Part shown: positions 18,589 to 25,713 of the stretch, one piece after another
Layout of the letters: every line of letters starts with the position of its first letter
How positions within the stretch are numbered: position 1 is the stretch's first letter
NCBI RefSeq assembly: GCF_000834015.1
Contig: NZ_JXQI01000044.1
Location: 1-34,025, forward strand
Origin: Prevotella pectinovora
GTDB lineage: Bacteria; Bacteroidota; Bacteroidia; Bacteroidales; Bacteroidaceae
Reading direction: 5' to 3'
DNA length: 34,025 nucleotides
Notes under the pieces: model-generated
What the model was told of the DNA's origin: nothing
The model's database searches: none
The model's input: only the letters and a program-made list of their open reading frames with translations
Translations under genes and position numbers: made by a program

Positions 18589-18629
18589 CAATGTTACTTT
18601 TCTGAATATTTTACAGAAAAGTAACATTG
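18589..18629. repeat. Perfect 16-bp inverted repeat with 9-nt loop
   Basis: CAATGTTACTTTTCTG (18589-18604) and CAGAAAAGTAACATTG (18614-18629) are exact complements. The hairpin is not followed by a T tract on the plus strand. It is followed by two copies of AAGTATCAT, so it is more likely a recombination relic than a terminator. Confidence 0.6.
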
Positions 18630-18758
18630 AAGTATCATAGAAGTATCATCGGGGGGGTATCTTGGTTTTTGTCTAAAGATTACCAGCATAGAAATCAGTA
18701 AGGGAAAAGGGGGTGCCACAGGCATCATTGGCAAGGAGAACAAAAAAGTGCAAGAAAT

Positions 18759-18829
18759 GGGCACGGTGCTTGCCCATGTTGGGTAACGTGCTTGCCCCTG
18801 TTGGGCACGGTGCTTGCCCCTGTTGGGCA
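18759..18829. repeat. Three tandem copies of a 22-bp unit plus a 5-bp partial copy
   Basis: Units at 18759-18780, 18781-18802 and 18803-18824 share the core GTGCTTGCCC and begin GGG; a fourth stops after GGGCA at 18829. Units differ at two to five positions. The repeats translate on the minus strand into Gly/Gln/Pro-rich runs with no domain, so I treat them as a non-coding minisatellite. Confidence 0.75.
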
Positions 18830-18862
18830 GAATCCGTGTATGAAAAGTGCCCAAAACATTAG

Positions 18863-18980
18863 CCCCAATCGTTCATCAGACCGTTCTATGTAATATGTAG
18901 CAACAGCTTGCAGTCTTTTGCTTTTAGAGAGTGGATTTTGTTTGGGTTTAATTCGCAATAGCTTGCAGTTATGTTTCCTA
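18863..18980 (-). repeat. Degraded third copy of the MITE-like repeat, inverted and truncated
   Basis: Read on the minus strand this stretch ends with a diverged version of the right terminus (AACGG.CT.ATGA.CG near 18866-18888). On the plus strand GCTTGCAGTCTTTTGCTTTT is an exact 20-nt match to the complement of the repeat interior, and GTGGATTTTGTTTGG and AATTCGCAATAGCT also match interior segments. The far end is missing. Confidence 0.6.
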
Positions 18981-19154
18981 TGCTTCGTGTAGGGGTATTA
19001 TAACCTGTGGTTTTTTACCCTAAAGCGATATGTTTGACGTTTACAAACCGCCGACTTTGTACACGTTTCCCACCTGTTTGCATCCATTTATTGATAATAT
19101 GAACTAATGATTCTTGGATTTTGATTTGATTTAGTTGGATTTGCAAGTGTTGGG

Positions 19155-19335
19155 GCACTTCCTTTCCTTAGCCAATGAACATCAGCCCCCACCTAGCCTC
19201 CCCCGAAGGGGAGGGACAGATACTCTTGTTACCTGATTATCAGAGTGTTATCGACATTCAAGGTAACCAGCTTCTCCCCTACGGGGGAGAACGAGAGGGG
19301 GCTGATGTTCATTGGCTAAGGAAAAGGGAGTGCCA
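19155..19335. repeat. Palindromic intergenic element, about 180 bp, with 28-bp perfect arms
   Basis: The arms 19163-19190 (starting TTTCCTTAGCCAATGAAC) and 19297-19324 (ending GTTCATTGGCTAAGGAAA) are perfect complements of 28 bp, and similarity extends outward through GGCACTTCC and GGGAGTGCC. Inside each arm lies a small hairpin (CTCCCCCGAAGGGGAG near 19199-19214; CTCCCCTACGGGGGAG near 19273-19288) and an inner pair GTTACC and GGTAAC. This nested palindrome would fold into a cruciform or a long RNA stem. There is no coding content. Confidence 0.75.
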
Positions 19336-19610
19336 CAAGCACTCGCAAATCCACGAAAATCCTGATAGAAATCCAATAACCATTTACCAACTACTTTTGC
19401 CGTACAAAATCAGAATGCAGGGTGGTCAGTTGCTCCATAACATAGTACAGATCCATGTAGCTGTATGACTTTGGAGCCAAGACTATAATCTAAGAAAATG
19501 AACTATTGTTTTCTGTTTATCTTCTCATTGCCTTAGTATTATGTTTATGAATTGTCTTTATGAAAGAGGATAATACTTCATCATGACCACTATCTTACCA
19601 TAATTATTCA

Positions 19611-19699
19611 AATGCCTATAAGTCAAATATGACTCTGAAAGTTGTATCTTCATGTAGCAATATTGAATTTCAAGATGTTACATAACTTTTATAGGCATT
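19611..19699. repeat. 11-bp perfect inverted repeat bounding 67 nt
   Basis: AATGCCTATAA (19611-19621) and TTATAGGCATT (19689-19699) are complements. The right arm ends 20 nt from the stop codon of the minus-strand gene at 19719, so the structure could act in 3'-end formation of that transcript or be a small repeat element. No T-rich terminator signature is obvious. Confidence 0.35.
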
Positions 19700-19718
19700 G
19701 AAATATATTGTCTACTTG

Positions 19719-20369
19719 TCATTTATATTTAGCATAAAGCATCACAGGCCTATGCTTAGAAGCTCCACGATATATCTCCATCACTTTCGTCACACAATCT
19801 CTCGATACCGTGAAGCAGCCACGGCTCTCGGAGCCTATCGGGATATACTCCCTATCGCCAGAGAATCTTGTGACTTTTCTTGCTGAATGAATCAAGATAC
19901 CACGAGTCTCAGCAAGATAATTGGTCTTGTCAAGACCACGAAGACGGATGCTCTTCTTAAATTTACTACCCTTTCCTACCATCACATACCGTCCAAGGCT
20001 GGAGCATCCGCTGCCGACCTCATTGCTGAACTTCGGAGTGGCATCCGTGTTCCCCTTGCCACTGCCGTGCATACAATAGCTGCTCAACACACGCTTTCCA
20101 TGCTGCAGGTCGTAGATGAAGAACCGCTTCTTGCCCGAGGGAATGGAGAAATCCACCAGGATATAATAATCTGTACTATACCCTCGTCGCTCGCAATAGT
20201 CTCGTACTTGCGAGAGATTCTCGCAATCCACATTGCCATACCATTCCTTGACATCGACGTAATTCTTATACAATGGCTTAGTGTACCTGTTATAAATGGG
20301 AGGCACAAAAGGGATGCTAACAATCAGCAGCGATATGACAACCAGCAATATGATATATATCCTTTTCAT
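19719..20369 (-). CDS. YkuD-like (YkuD_2) murein L,D-transpeptidase catalytic domain protein
   Basis: The 216-residue protein begins with a membrane anchor or signal segment (MKRIYIILLVVISLLIVSIP). The catalytic domain contains 'YCMHGSGKGNTDATPKFSNE', 'GSGCSSLGRYVM', the histidine H161 in 'RGILIHSA' and the nucleophile C185 in 'SESRGCFTVSRD'. This His/Ser-x-Gly-Cys pattern is that of the YkuD_2 branch of L,D-transpeptidase-like proteins, which act on peptidoglycan peptides in the periplasm. It is 20 nt downstream of the polytopic membrane protein gene and is probably the last gene of an envelope operon. Substrate and exact reaction cannot be read from sequence. Confidence 0.85.
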   Translation of the reverse strand: MKRIYIILLVVISLLIVSIPFVPPIYNRYTKPLYKNYVDVKEWYGNVDCENLSQVRDYCERRGYSTDYYILVDFSIPSGKKRFFIYDLQHGKRVLSSYCMHGSGKGNTDATPKFSNEVGSGCSSLGRYVMVGKGSKFKKSIRLRGLDKTNYLAETRGILIHSARKVTRFSGDREYIPIGSESRGCFTVSRDCVTKVMEIYRGASKHRPVMLYAKYK

Positions 20370-20389
20370 CGTTCTCTTGTATGTTTGGT

Positions 20390-21730
20390 TTATGAAATGT
20401 CATCCTTCAATTTAATTTGTCTCTTTGTTATTGCGAATAATATCCAACTGAAAAACGCGCTGGTCAAGATAGGCGCACAATAGACGATGAAGTTCGTTGC
20501 ACAATACCCTATGCCTGTAAACCCTGATAAGTATTGAGTGTCTTTTACCAAAATCGATGCACATTCCTCTGAAGGTATGCCAATAAATCGTCCCCATACT
20601 AAAGCTGTTGCCAAGGCATTCATTATCAGCCATGCAAGACAAACATAGTATAGACGTATATATTTGGCTTTTTTATACAACGGCGACCGATCTTTAAGTG
20701 CGTCGATTCCCCTCCATGACCGTATAAAAGCAGGCAGAGCGAAGATTACGGGGAACAGCCATGCCAAGTAAACGAATATCACTATAAATGCAGCATTGTA
20801 CGAAATACAAAGCATAACCGCTAAGTCGGCATTGATGGCACACAACAAGACATATGGATAGTACAAATATGATGTAGGAATAGAGAGCGTCATGTTCATA
20901 TAAACACTGTAACGTATTACTTCTACAACCAGCAAGACCAATATCGCGTAAATCACCAACGTTTTTTTCTTTAATAACGGATATAAAGCAAGACAAATAC
21001 TGGTGATAGCCAGTATCACCATGCTCCCCCACATGGTGTATTCTGCATGGGATGGACTAAGGAAAATAATTCCTTCGTTGTCAAGCACCATGTTGTAAGC
21101 ACGCATTTCCACACCATCTAAGCCTGCATTAAAAAGCCCGTAAAGAAGAATTGCCGCAAGACCTATGGCTATAGGAGCCAACACATAATGGCGCCGCCAT
21201 ACCAAAATGATGCTTGCAGCAACGGAAAATGCGCAACATATAGCCATTTCGGTTGAGAACGACCAACAAAACAACAATGCCATTAGTATGGCAACAATTA
21301 CCCAAATGATTATGGACGCAAAAGGCAAACAAAGGCAACAAAGACTCCACCAAAGAGAAGATATCCAATCTTGCACCTTACTAATAGCGTTGTTGTCATA
21401 AGCATTCGCATAATAGTCGGTATTCTTTTCAAGATATTCTCTTACCATTCTGCGTTTTACCAGTTCTTTCTTAAACCTGCTGCCCTTTACTTTTTCCAGT
21501 TCGGGCGCAACAGCCTCAATAGCCTCTTCCATTTGTTTTTTACGCCGTTCTTCACTTTTGCCAAGCATCTTATGTAGTTTCACATACAATGCTGCAATAC
21601 AAATGCCACCGATACCTGCAGCCAAAATCAGCCATTTCCAATGAATGTATTGGAAACCGTTGAAGCAACACCACCATATAATTACCGCAAAGCAAACGCA
21701 TGGCAAGGCAATTCTAATAAATTTCTGCAT
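20390..21730 (-). CDS. Polytopic inner-membrane protein of unknown function (446 aa)
   Basis: About ten hydrophobic helices are visible, starting with ALPCVCFAVIIWWCC and LILAAGIGGICIAALYV. A charged cytoplasmic-looking segment of about 70 residues follows ('EERRKKQMEEAIEAVAPELE', 'KKELVKRRMVREYLEKN'). Helices then continue to the C-terminal 'FFSWILFAITKRQIKLKDDI'. I do not recognise a transporter, flippase or enzyme motif. The close spacing to the L,D-transpeptidase gene (20 nt) suggests cotranscription and an envelope role. A polymerase- or O-acyltransferase-like activity could be imagined but nothing supports it. Confidence 0.6.
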   Translation of the reverse strand: MQKFIRIALPCVCFAVIIWWCCFNGFQYIHWKWLILAAGIGGICIAALYVKLHKMLGKSEERRKKQMEEAIEAVAPELEKVKGSRFKKELVKRRMVREYLEKNTDYYANAYDNNAISKVQDWISSLWWSLCCLCLPFASIIIWVIVAILMALLFCWSFSTEMAICCAFSVAASIILVWRRHYVLAPIAIGLAAILLYGLFNAGLDGVEMRAYNMVLDNEGIIFLSPSHAEYTMWGSMVILAITSICLALYPLLKKKTLVIYAILVLLVVEVIRYSVYMNMTLSIPTSYLYYPYVLLCAINADLAVMLCISYNAAFIVIFVYLAWLFPVIFALPAFIRSWRGIDALKDRSPLYKKAKYIRLYYVCLAWLIMNALATALVWGRFIGIPSEECASILVKDTQYLSGFTGIGYCATNFIVYCAPILTSAFFSWILFAITKRQIKLKDDIS

Positions 21731-21814
21731 ATGACACTCTACACTAATGTATTAAAAATACTAAAGCCCACATGGCGACACTCAAAAGAGTAGCCTCATG
21801 TAGGCTTTGCCTGC

Positions 21815-22159
21815 TTACTGCTTTGTTACGGTGGCCTTGCGCATGTTTATGTTGAACGTACCAAGTGAGGTCTTCACCTTGTACACACCGTTCTTGGCGG
21901 CAACGAGCTTGGCAGTCATACCCATGAAAGAGAAGCTTCCGTCTTCATTCTTGTTGATGTTGTAACGGCCGAGAGGGGTGTTCACCACGATATGGCTCTT
22001 GGTCACTTCCACCACCCCATAAGTAGTGCCCGAAGGAGCATCCTTCACCTTCTGAACCACTTCCTTGGCAGCAGTCTGTACATTGTCGTTACTACCCTTT
22101 GCAAAACTTGCTGTGCTGGTTGCTACAACCATCAGCAGCGCAATCATTAACTTCTTCAT
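21815..22159 (-). CDS. Small secreted protein of unknown function (114 aa)
   Basis: A signal peptide (MKKLMIALLMVVATSTASFA) is followed by about 94 residues containing two similar beta-strand-rich motifs, 'VVNTPLGRYNINKNEDGSFS' and 'VYKVKTSLGTFNINMRKATV' (shared LG.(Y/F)NIN core). This suggests a small periplasmic beta protein. An exact TACCTTTG -7 element lies about 43 nt upstream, so it appears to have its own promoter. Function is unknown. Confidence 0.65.
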   Translation of the reverse strand: MKKLMIALLMVVATSTASFAKGSNDNVQTAAKEVVQKVKDAPSGTTYGVVEVTKSHIVVNTPLGRYNINKNEDGSFSFMGMTAKLVAAKNGVYKVKTSLGTFNINMRKATVTKQ

Positions 22160-22201
22160 TGTCTTCTATTGTTTTTTAATGGTTTTGTCTTATTGACAAT
22201 G

Positions 22202-22209
22202 CAAAGGTA
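22202..22209 (-). promoter_or_regulatory. -7 element upstream of the small secreted protein gene
   Basis: On the minus strand 22209-22202 reads TACCTTTG followed by C, an exact TAnnTTTG match, 43 nt upstream of the ATG at 22159. The -33 element is weak. Confidence 0.5.
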
Positions 22210-22284
22210 GTGTGGCTTTTCTGAACCGAGAAACTTTCCGAGGTGGCTTGTACAAGATGCCGGGGTTATTGTATATCTTGGCAA

Positions 22285-23259
22285 TTATCGCTTCCTAAGC
22301 ACCAGCCAAGGAGCTACACCGTGGTGCTTGTCGGTGCGATACTTGGCGGCTTTCTCCGTGAAGTAGGCGGTGCCGTCGGGAGCACGGTAGAAACCGCTCT
22401 CGTTGCCACCGGTAAGGTATATGGCATCCACATAGCCATATTCGCGCAAGGCATCGGCGAAGTCCCACAGGGTTTCGGGGTGGCGGGTCGCGATGATGCA
22501 AAGGCGGTCGTCAGCGGTACGTGCGAGGGCCTTGCGTTCCACCTTGCCATGCAGGAAGAAACGCTGAGGCAGTTCGCCGTTGGACACAAGCACAAACTGG
22601 CGGAAGTAAGAGCCGTCACGCGCTACCATGTGCTCACACATATCGTCAAAACGAGATATGCCGATGACCATATTGCCCTTGGCTATGGCGCAATAGCCAA
22701 GACGCGACACATCGCTCCGTTTCTGCTCGCCGTCGACAACCAACGAGCCGATATACTTGCCCATGGCGGTATAGTCGGCAGTACGGGTGTACATCAGCAC
22801 ACTATGGTCGGCGGTATCGGGTTCCTGAAGCGACAACTCAGCCTGCACGTTATGCAGTTCATAGATGTCAAGTGCCACGCCGAGCACAGAGTCGGTCTTA
22901 AGCACTACTGCCGACGACTCGTTTTGCGCCTTCATATCGTCTAACTTCTTTATATTTTCTTTCGGCGATACGGAAATGCTCACACCTATATTATAATAGT
23001 AGTTGTAGAGGCGTATGACTTTGTAGCAGCCAAATACTAGCATCACGGTTGCCACAAACCACATGATAGCCAAATTCCACTTCGGCAACCCACCTCGTTT
23101 TTTGATGGAATCCGACGAAGAATTGGGCTTCATTTCGCCACTACTCTCTATAATAATCGTGGGTTCGTCGAGAAGCTCTTGCGAAGAAGTGCTGTTATCA
23201 TCATTCTCTATCGCGAAAATAGGTTTCTCCTGTATGTCGTTACCTTCTGTATATTTCAT
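22285..23259 (-). CDS. Membrane-anchored protein with a possible phosphodiester-glycosidase-like domain
   Basis: The frame opens at 23265 (MIMKYTEGND); I prefer the ATG at 23259. An acidic, Ser-rich cytoplasmic N-terminus of about 75 residues precedes one transmembrane helix (NLAIMWFVATVMLVFGCYKV). The extracytoplasmic part contains 'CAIAKGNMVIGISRF', 'RFFLHGKVERKALARTADDR', and near the end 'YGYVDAIYLTGGNESGFY'. The last resembles the 'xxNLDGGGSS' segment of NAGPA/phosphodiester-glycosidase domains, but it is not an exact match, so this is a guess. The gene follows the LytTR gene with essentially no gap, implying translational coupling. Confidence 0.6.
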   Translation of the reverse strand: MKYTEGNDIQEKPIFAIENDDNSTSSQELLDEPTIIIESSGEMKPNSSSDSIKKRGGLPKWNLAIMWFVATVMLVFGCYKVIRLYNYYYNIGVSISVSPKENIKKLDDMKAQNESSAVVLKTDSVLGVALDIYELHNVQAELSLQEPDTADHSVLMYTRTADYTAMGKYIGSLVVDGEQKRSDVSRLGYCAIAKGNMVIGISRFDDMCEHMVARDGSYFRQFVLVSNGELPQRFFLHGKVERKALARTADDRLCIIATRHPETLWDFADALREYGYVDAIYLTGGNESGFYRAPDGTAYFTEKAAKYRTDKHHGVAPWLVLRKR

Positions 23260-23265
23260 AATCAT

Positions 23266-23616
23266 TTACTTTTCCTGTTCCAAAATTGTCTTTAACTCCT
23301 TGAGTGCTTCCTTCGAAGCTTTTAACCTAAACCCTTGATTCATACGATGATCCATTAGCTTCAAATCTTGGTTGGTAATGTTGATGGCGTAAACATAATT
23401 TGTGTTTACTATCAGACTCTTGCCAACACGCGTAAAGAAATTCTGCTTCAGTTTGTTAAAGGCTTCCACAAAGTAGTGCAACTGGAACGTCATCGTCACC
23501 GACTCTCCGTTGAAGAGATGCACGTCACAGTAGTTGCCAGAAGCTTCTATATAGGCAATGTCGTCCGTTGGCACCCTAAACAGTCCAACGGATGTGATAA
23601 TTTTAAGTCTTTCCAT
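23266..23616 (-). CDS. Stand-alone LytTR-type DNA-binding protein (116 aa)
   Basis: The whole protein is a LytTR domain: 'IITSVGLFRVPTDDIAYIEA', 'GNYCDVHLFNGESVTM', and 'FFTRVGKSLIVNTNYVYAIN', which matches the F.R.H.S.IVN signature with K in place of H. There is no receiver or other sensory domain, whereas most LytTR regulators carry one. Its stop codon directly abuts the start of the membrane protein gene, so the two are coupled. The membrane protein might sequester or regulate the LytTR protein, like LytTR/membrane-inhibitor pairs known in other bacteria (inference). Targets may be the adjacent envelope genes. Confidence 0.85.
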   Translation of the reverse strand: MERLKIITSVGLFRVPTDDIAYIEASGNYCDVHLFNGESVTMTFQLHYFVEAFNKLKQNFFTRVGKSLIVNTNYVYAINITNQDLKLMDHRMNQGFRLKASKEALKELKTILEQEK

Positions 23617-23701
23617 TTAATCCTTACAAATTGTACATGGTTATTACTTCAAAAGGTCATATAATAAATACGCCAAAAAACGAATAATATTATATTGTTT
23701 G

Positions 23702-24460
23702 TCAATAATGTCTCAATTCATTCCTTCCAAAATGGAATATTGAAACAAATAGCATACTCTCATCGCCGTCAAAAAAGAACCAAGGATTAGATATAGGGTT
23801 AGGATTTCTCACGATATGCAATTCGCGTGCAGGTGTATTGCCTTCAGCACACATAATGGCTACTTTTTTGCCGTTGCGAGCCACATCAATCACTATCAGA
23901 GCATGTCCCATTCCTTCCAACTTGCGAGCTGGATAGACGAGCACATCGCCGGGTTGCACATCACTTATCTTTCTTGGTTCCGTCTCACGGCTCACAGAAA
24001 AAGTGCTGCACACTCCGTAGGCTTTTTTCAAGAATTTCTCCAGCGCTTTGCGCGAAGCCCCACCTTGATATTGAAGCGTATTGCCATTTACGTCCTGGAA
24101 ACGTATCTCCGGATAGCGTCCCTGACTGAACAGGTACTCAGCCCTCACTCTCATGGTCATATCAGCACACTGCTCCGAGTTGCTGAGCATCGGTATGTCG
24201 ATTACGCCGGTTGAGAGAAACTGAAACCGCGCATCACCACCTGTATAGAGCTGCACCTTGCTTCCACGTTTCTTCAGCGGCAAACTGCGCATAAACTCTG
24301 CATAACTGCCGTCTACACGGGCATATCCAACAGGAGCTGAAATGTCTCCAATCGTCGCAGCATTCCATGGGTTGCTTGTGCGAGAACACCACCATACGAC
24401 ACCAGCCAAAATCATACCGGCCAAAACTAACATTCCAATAACTACTAATACTTTCTTCAT
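23702..24460 (-). CDS. Exported DUF4846-like protein
   Basis: The ATG at 24460 is chosen (MKKVLVVIGMLVLAGMILAG, a signal anchor); an upstream TTG at 24475 lies inside the -7 element. The body has the DUF4846 pattern: 'GYARVDGSYAEFMRSLPLKK', 'KVQLYTG', 'VIDIPMLSNSEQCADMTMRV', 'RAEYLFSQGRYPEIRFQD', and later 'ISDVQPGDVLVYPARKLEGM', 'GHALIVIDVARNGKKVAIM'. The conserved C-A-D segment and the GD.(V/L)..P...GHA.IV motif recall papain-fold or cell-wall amidases, although I cannot assign a catalytic mechanism. It is exported or periplasmic. It lies upstream of the LytTR and envelope genes on the same strand, with an 85-nt gap. Confidence 0.7.
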   Translation of the reverse strand: MKKVLVVIGMLVLAGMILAGVVWWCSRTSNPWNAATIGDISAPVGYARVDGSYAEFMRSLPLKKRGSKVQLYTGGDARFQFLSTGVIDIPMLSNSEQCADMTMRVRAEYLFSQGRYPEIRFQDVNGNTLQYQGGASRKALEKFLKKAYGVCSTFSVSRETEPRKISDVQPGDVLVYPARKLEGMGHALIVIDVARNGKKVAIMCAEGNTPARELHIVRNPNPISNPWFFFDGDESMLFVSIFHFGRNELRHY

Positions 24461-24472
24461 TGCTTTTTTATA

Positions 24473-24503
24473 CAAAATTAGGTCATGTATATGCTATAAG
24501 CAA
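24473..24503 (-). promoter_or_regulatory. Promoter of the DUF4846-like gene, near-leaderless
   Basis: On the minus strand TTG (24503-24501), 20 nt, then TAATTTTG (24480-24473) is an ideal Bacteroidetes promoter. The expected transcription start is near 24466, leaving only about 6 nt before the ATG at 24460. Confidence 0.6.
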
Positions 24504-24607
24504 ATCGTTGCAGATGGTTTGTATGAAATGATATAGAAAATGTATAAAACTACACTATTGATCGTAAATTTAATTTTTGAAGGGCACGCCAGGATTATAA
24601 TAAAGAA

Positions 24608-24640
24608 AAGTCCCGTAAATCTTGCGATTTACAGGACTTT
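24608..24640 (-). terminator. Hairpin terminator, minus strand
   Basis: AAGTCCCGTAAATC (24608-24621) and GATTTACAGGACTT (24626-24639) form a 14-bp stem with one mismatch and a 4-nt loop. On the minus strand it is followed by TTTCTTTATTAT. It would end transcription coming from the minus-strand genes 26295-24810, or from the vanished tRNA gene of which a remnant sits next to it. Confidence 0.6.
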
Positions 24641-24657
24641 GCGGAGAGAGAGGGATT
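24641..24657 (-). other. tRNA 3'-end-like remnant, candidate attachment site
   Basis: On the minus strand this reads AATCCCTCTCTCTCCGC, the typical T-arm and acceptor 3' half of a Bacteroidales tRNA (as in ...TTCGAATCCCTCTCTCTCCGC). The preceding sequence does not complete a tRNA. Such 3'-half remnants usually mark att sites left by tyrosine recombinases. The surrounding gene-free interval (24476-24809) also has a repeated AAATGGCGCA near 24738-24757. Confidence 0.4.
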
Positions 24658-24809
24658 TTATACCACTCTACCATCTTCTGTAACTCGTTGATATTCAAGT
24701 GCCGTCTTTAGGCATTTTCGCTTGTTTTGCACGAAAAATGGCGCAGAAATGGCGCAAGACAAAACGTCTTAAAACACTGTGTATGTATGACTTTTATTAT
24801 ACAATTTAA

Positions 24810-25223
24810 CTATTTTAAGAAATCTATCGACACACTACAAACAAATTCCTTTACCTTTGCTTGGTACTCTTCCTTGGCCATACCTCTAGCCTCTATCATT
24901 GAGTCAAGTACATCGCCAAGCTCATCAAAAGCAATATCGTGATGATATCCTTTAGTCGTTCCATCCTTCTCTCCATAGATACGGTAGTAATCAGAACCTT
25001 CATCCAAAGCAATATATATCTTACCTTGAAATTGGAAGCCATTCACCTGCATGACAAGAGCCGCCATAGTGAAGTCTTCGCCATTGACATTCTTGACAAT
25101 TTGGGTAGCATACATCTTAGAGATGCCCCAACTATTGATAACGTCTATCGAGGTTGTGTGAAGCAATTGGGAGAAGATGGTGTTCACAACGCTTCTTACA
25201 TGTTCCCTGTCTAATGTTTTCAT
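24810..25223 (-). CDS. Uncharacterised protein, paralogue of the next gene (137 aa)
   Basis: I do not recognise the family. The protein is soluble, without signal peptide. Shared features with 25255-25656: 'NSWGISKMYATQIVKNVNGE', 'AALVMQVNGFQFQGKIYIAL', 'DIAFDELGDVLDSMIEARGM' and '..EEYQAKVKEF'. Position and spacing (31-nt gap) indicate an operon with its paralogue. The location, between a putative tRNA-derived att remnant and other genes of unknown function, suggests accessory or island DNA (inference). Confidence 0.6.
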   Translation of the reverse strand: MKTLDREHVRSVVNTIFSQLLHTTSIDVINSWGISKMYATQIVKNVNGEDFTMAALVMQVNGFQFQGKIYIALDEGSDYYRIYGEKDGTTKGYHHDIAFDELGDVLDSMIEARGMAKEEYQAKVKEFVCSVSIDFLK

Positions 25224-25254
25224 TCGTATAATCTTTTAAGTGGATATTCTTATA

Positions 25255-25656
25255 TTAATCCAAAAGTTTCTTTGCATATTCACGCAATCTTTGCAGGTGC
25301 TCCTGTTGGCTCATGCCGCCTGTCTCAATAACCGTATCGAGCACTTGCCCCAAGTCTTTATAGGCAATACTCTTCTTTTCCTCATGCAACATTCCGTTCT
25401 GTTCGTTATACAAGCCAAAGGTTTGCTTAACTCGGTTATTGGTTACATAGAGCCTGCCTTGATAGTTGAAGCCATTAACATCCATCATCAATGCTGCTAC
25501 GGTTTTCTCCGTTCCATCAACCATGATTTCTATTTGAGTTGCAACTTTGTTTGTTATTCCCCAACTATACACTACATTAAAAGGTGTGGTTAAAGCCAAC
25601 TGCTGCAAGATGGTGCATGCAGCTCTTCCAATCTGTTTCTTACTTAATCTCTTCAT
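25255..25656 (-). CDS. Uncharacterised protein, paralogue of the downstream gene (133 aa)
   Basis: A soluble protein with the same layout as 24810-25223: 'YSWGITNKVATQIEIMVDGT', 'AALMMDVNGFNYQGRLYVTN', 'SIAYKDLGQVLDTVIETGGM' and 'QQEHLQRLREYAKKLL'. The conserved W-G-I, V-N-G-F-x-(F/Y)-Q-G and L-G-x-V-L-D motifs imply a real shared fold arising by tandem duplication. No catalytic signature was seen. It lies 57 nt downstream of the gene at 25714-26295. Confidence 0.6.
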   Translation of the reverse strand: MKRLSKKQIGRAACTILQQLALTTPFNVVYSWGITNKVATQIEIMVDGTEKTVAALMMDVNGFNYQGRLYVTNNRVKQTFGLYNEQNGMLHEEKKSIAYKDLGQVLDTVIETGGMSQQEHLQRLREYAKKLLD

Positions 25657-25713
25657 ATTTCAAAGTGGTTATGCAAAGGGCAAAGCAGTGAACCTTACCC
25701 CTTGCGGTAAGTA

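Larger units (their letters stand above)
18501..19718. other. 1.2-kb gene-free, repeat-rich spacer
   Basis: No credible coding sequence was found. The stretch contains a perfect 16-bp inverted repeat (18589-18629), three 22-bp tandem repeats (18759-18824), a degraded inverted MITE copy (18863-18980), a palindromic element (19155-19335) and an 11-bp inverted repeat (19611-19699). Open frames on either strand here consist mostly of translated repeats. Confidence 0.6.

Noticed and set aside
18759..18829. CRISPR array
   Set aside because: The units are directly adjacent without spacers and are too short. No cas gene is near.
18594..18958. Two overlapping minus-strand frames of 77-86 codons
   Set aside because: They are largely translations of the 22-bp tandem repeats and of a decayed repeat element.
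22243..22944. Plus-strand open frame of 233 codons
   Set aside because: Antisense to the membrane-anchored protein gene, which has a clear transmembrane helix and is coupled to the LytTR gene.
24641..24730. Complete tRNA gene on the minus strand
   Set aside because: Only the 3' half-like sequence is present; the preceding bases do not give a T-loop consensus, an anticodon arm or a D arm.
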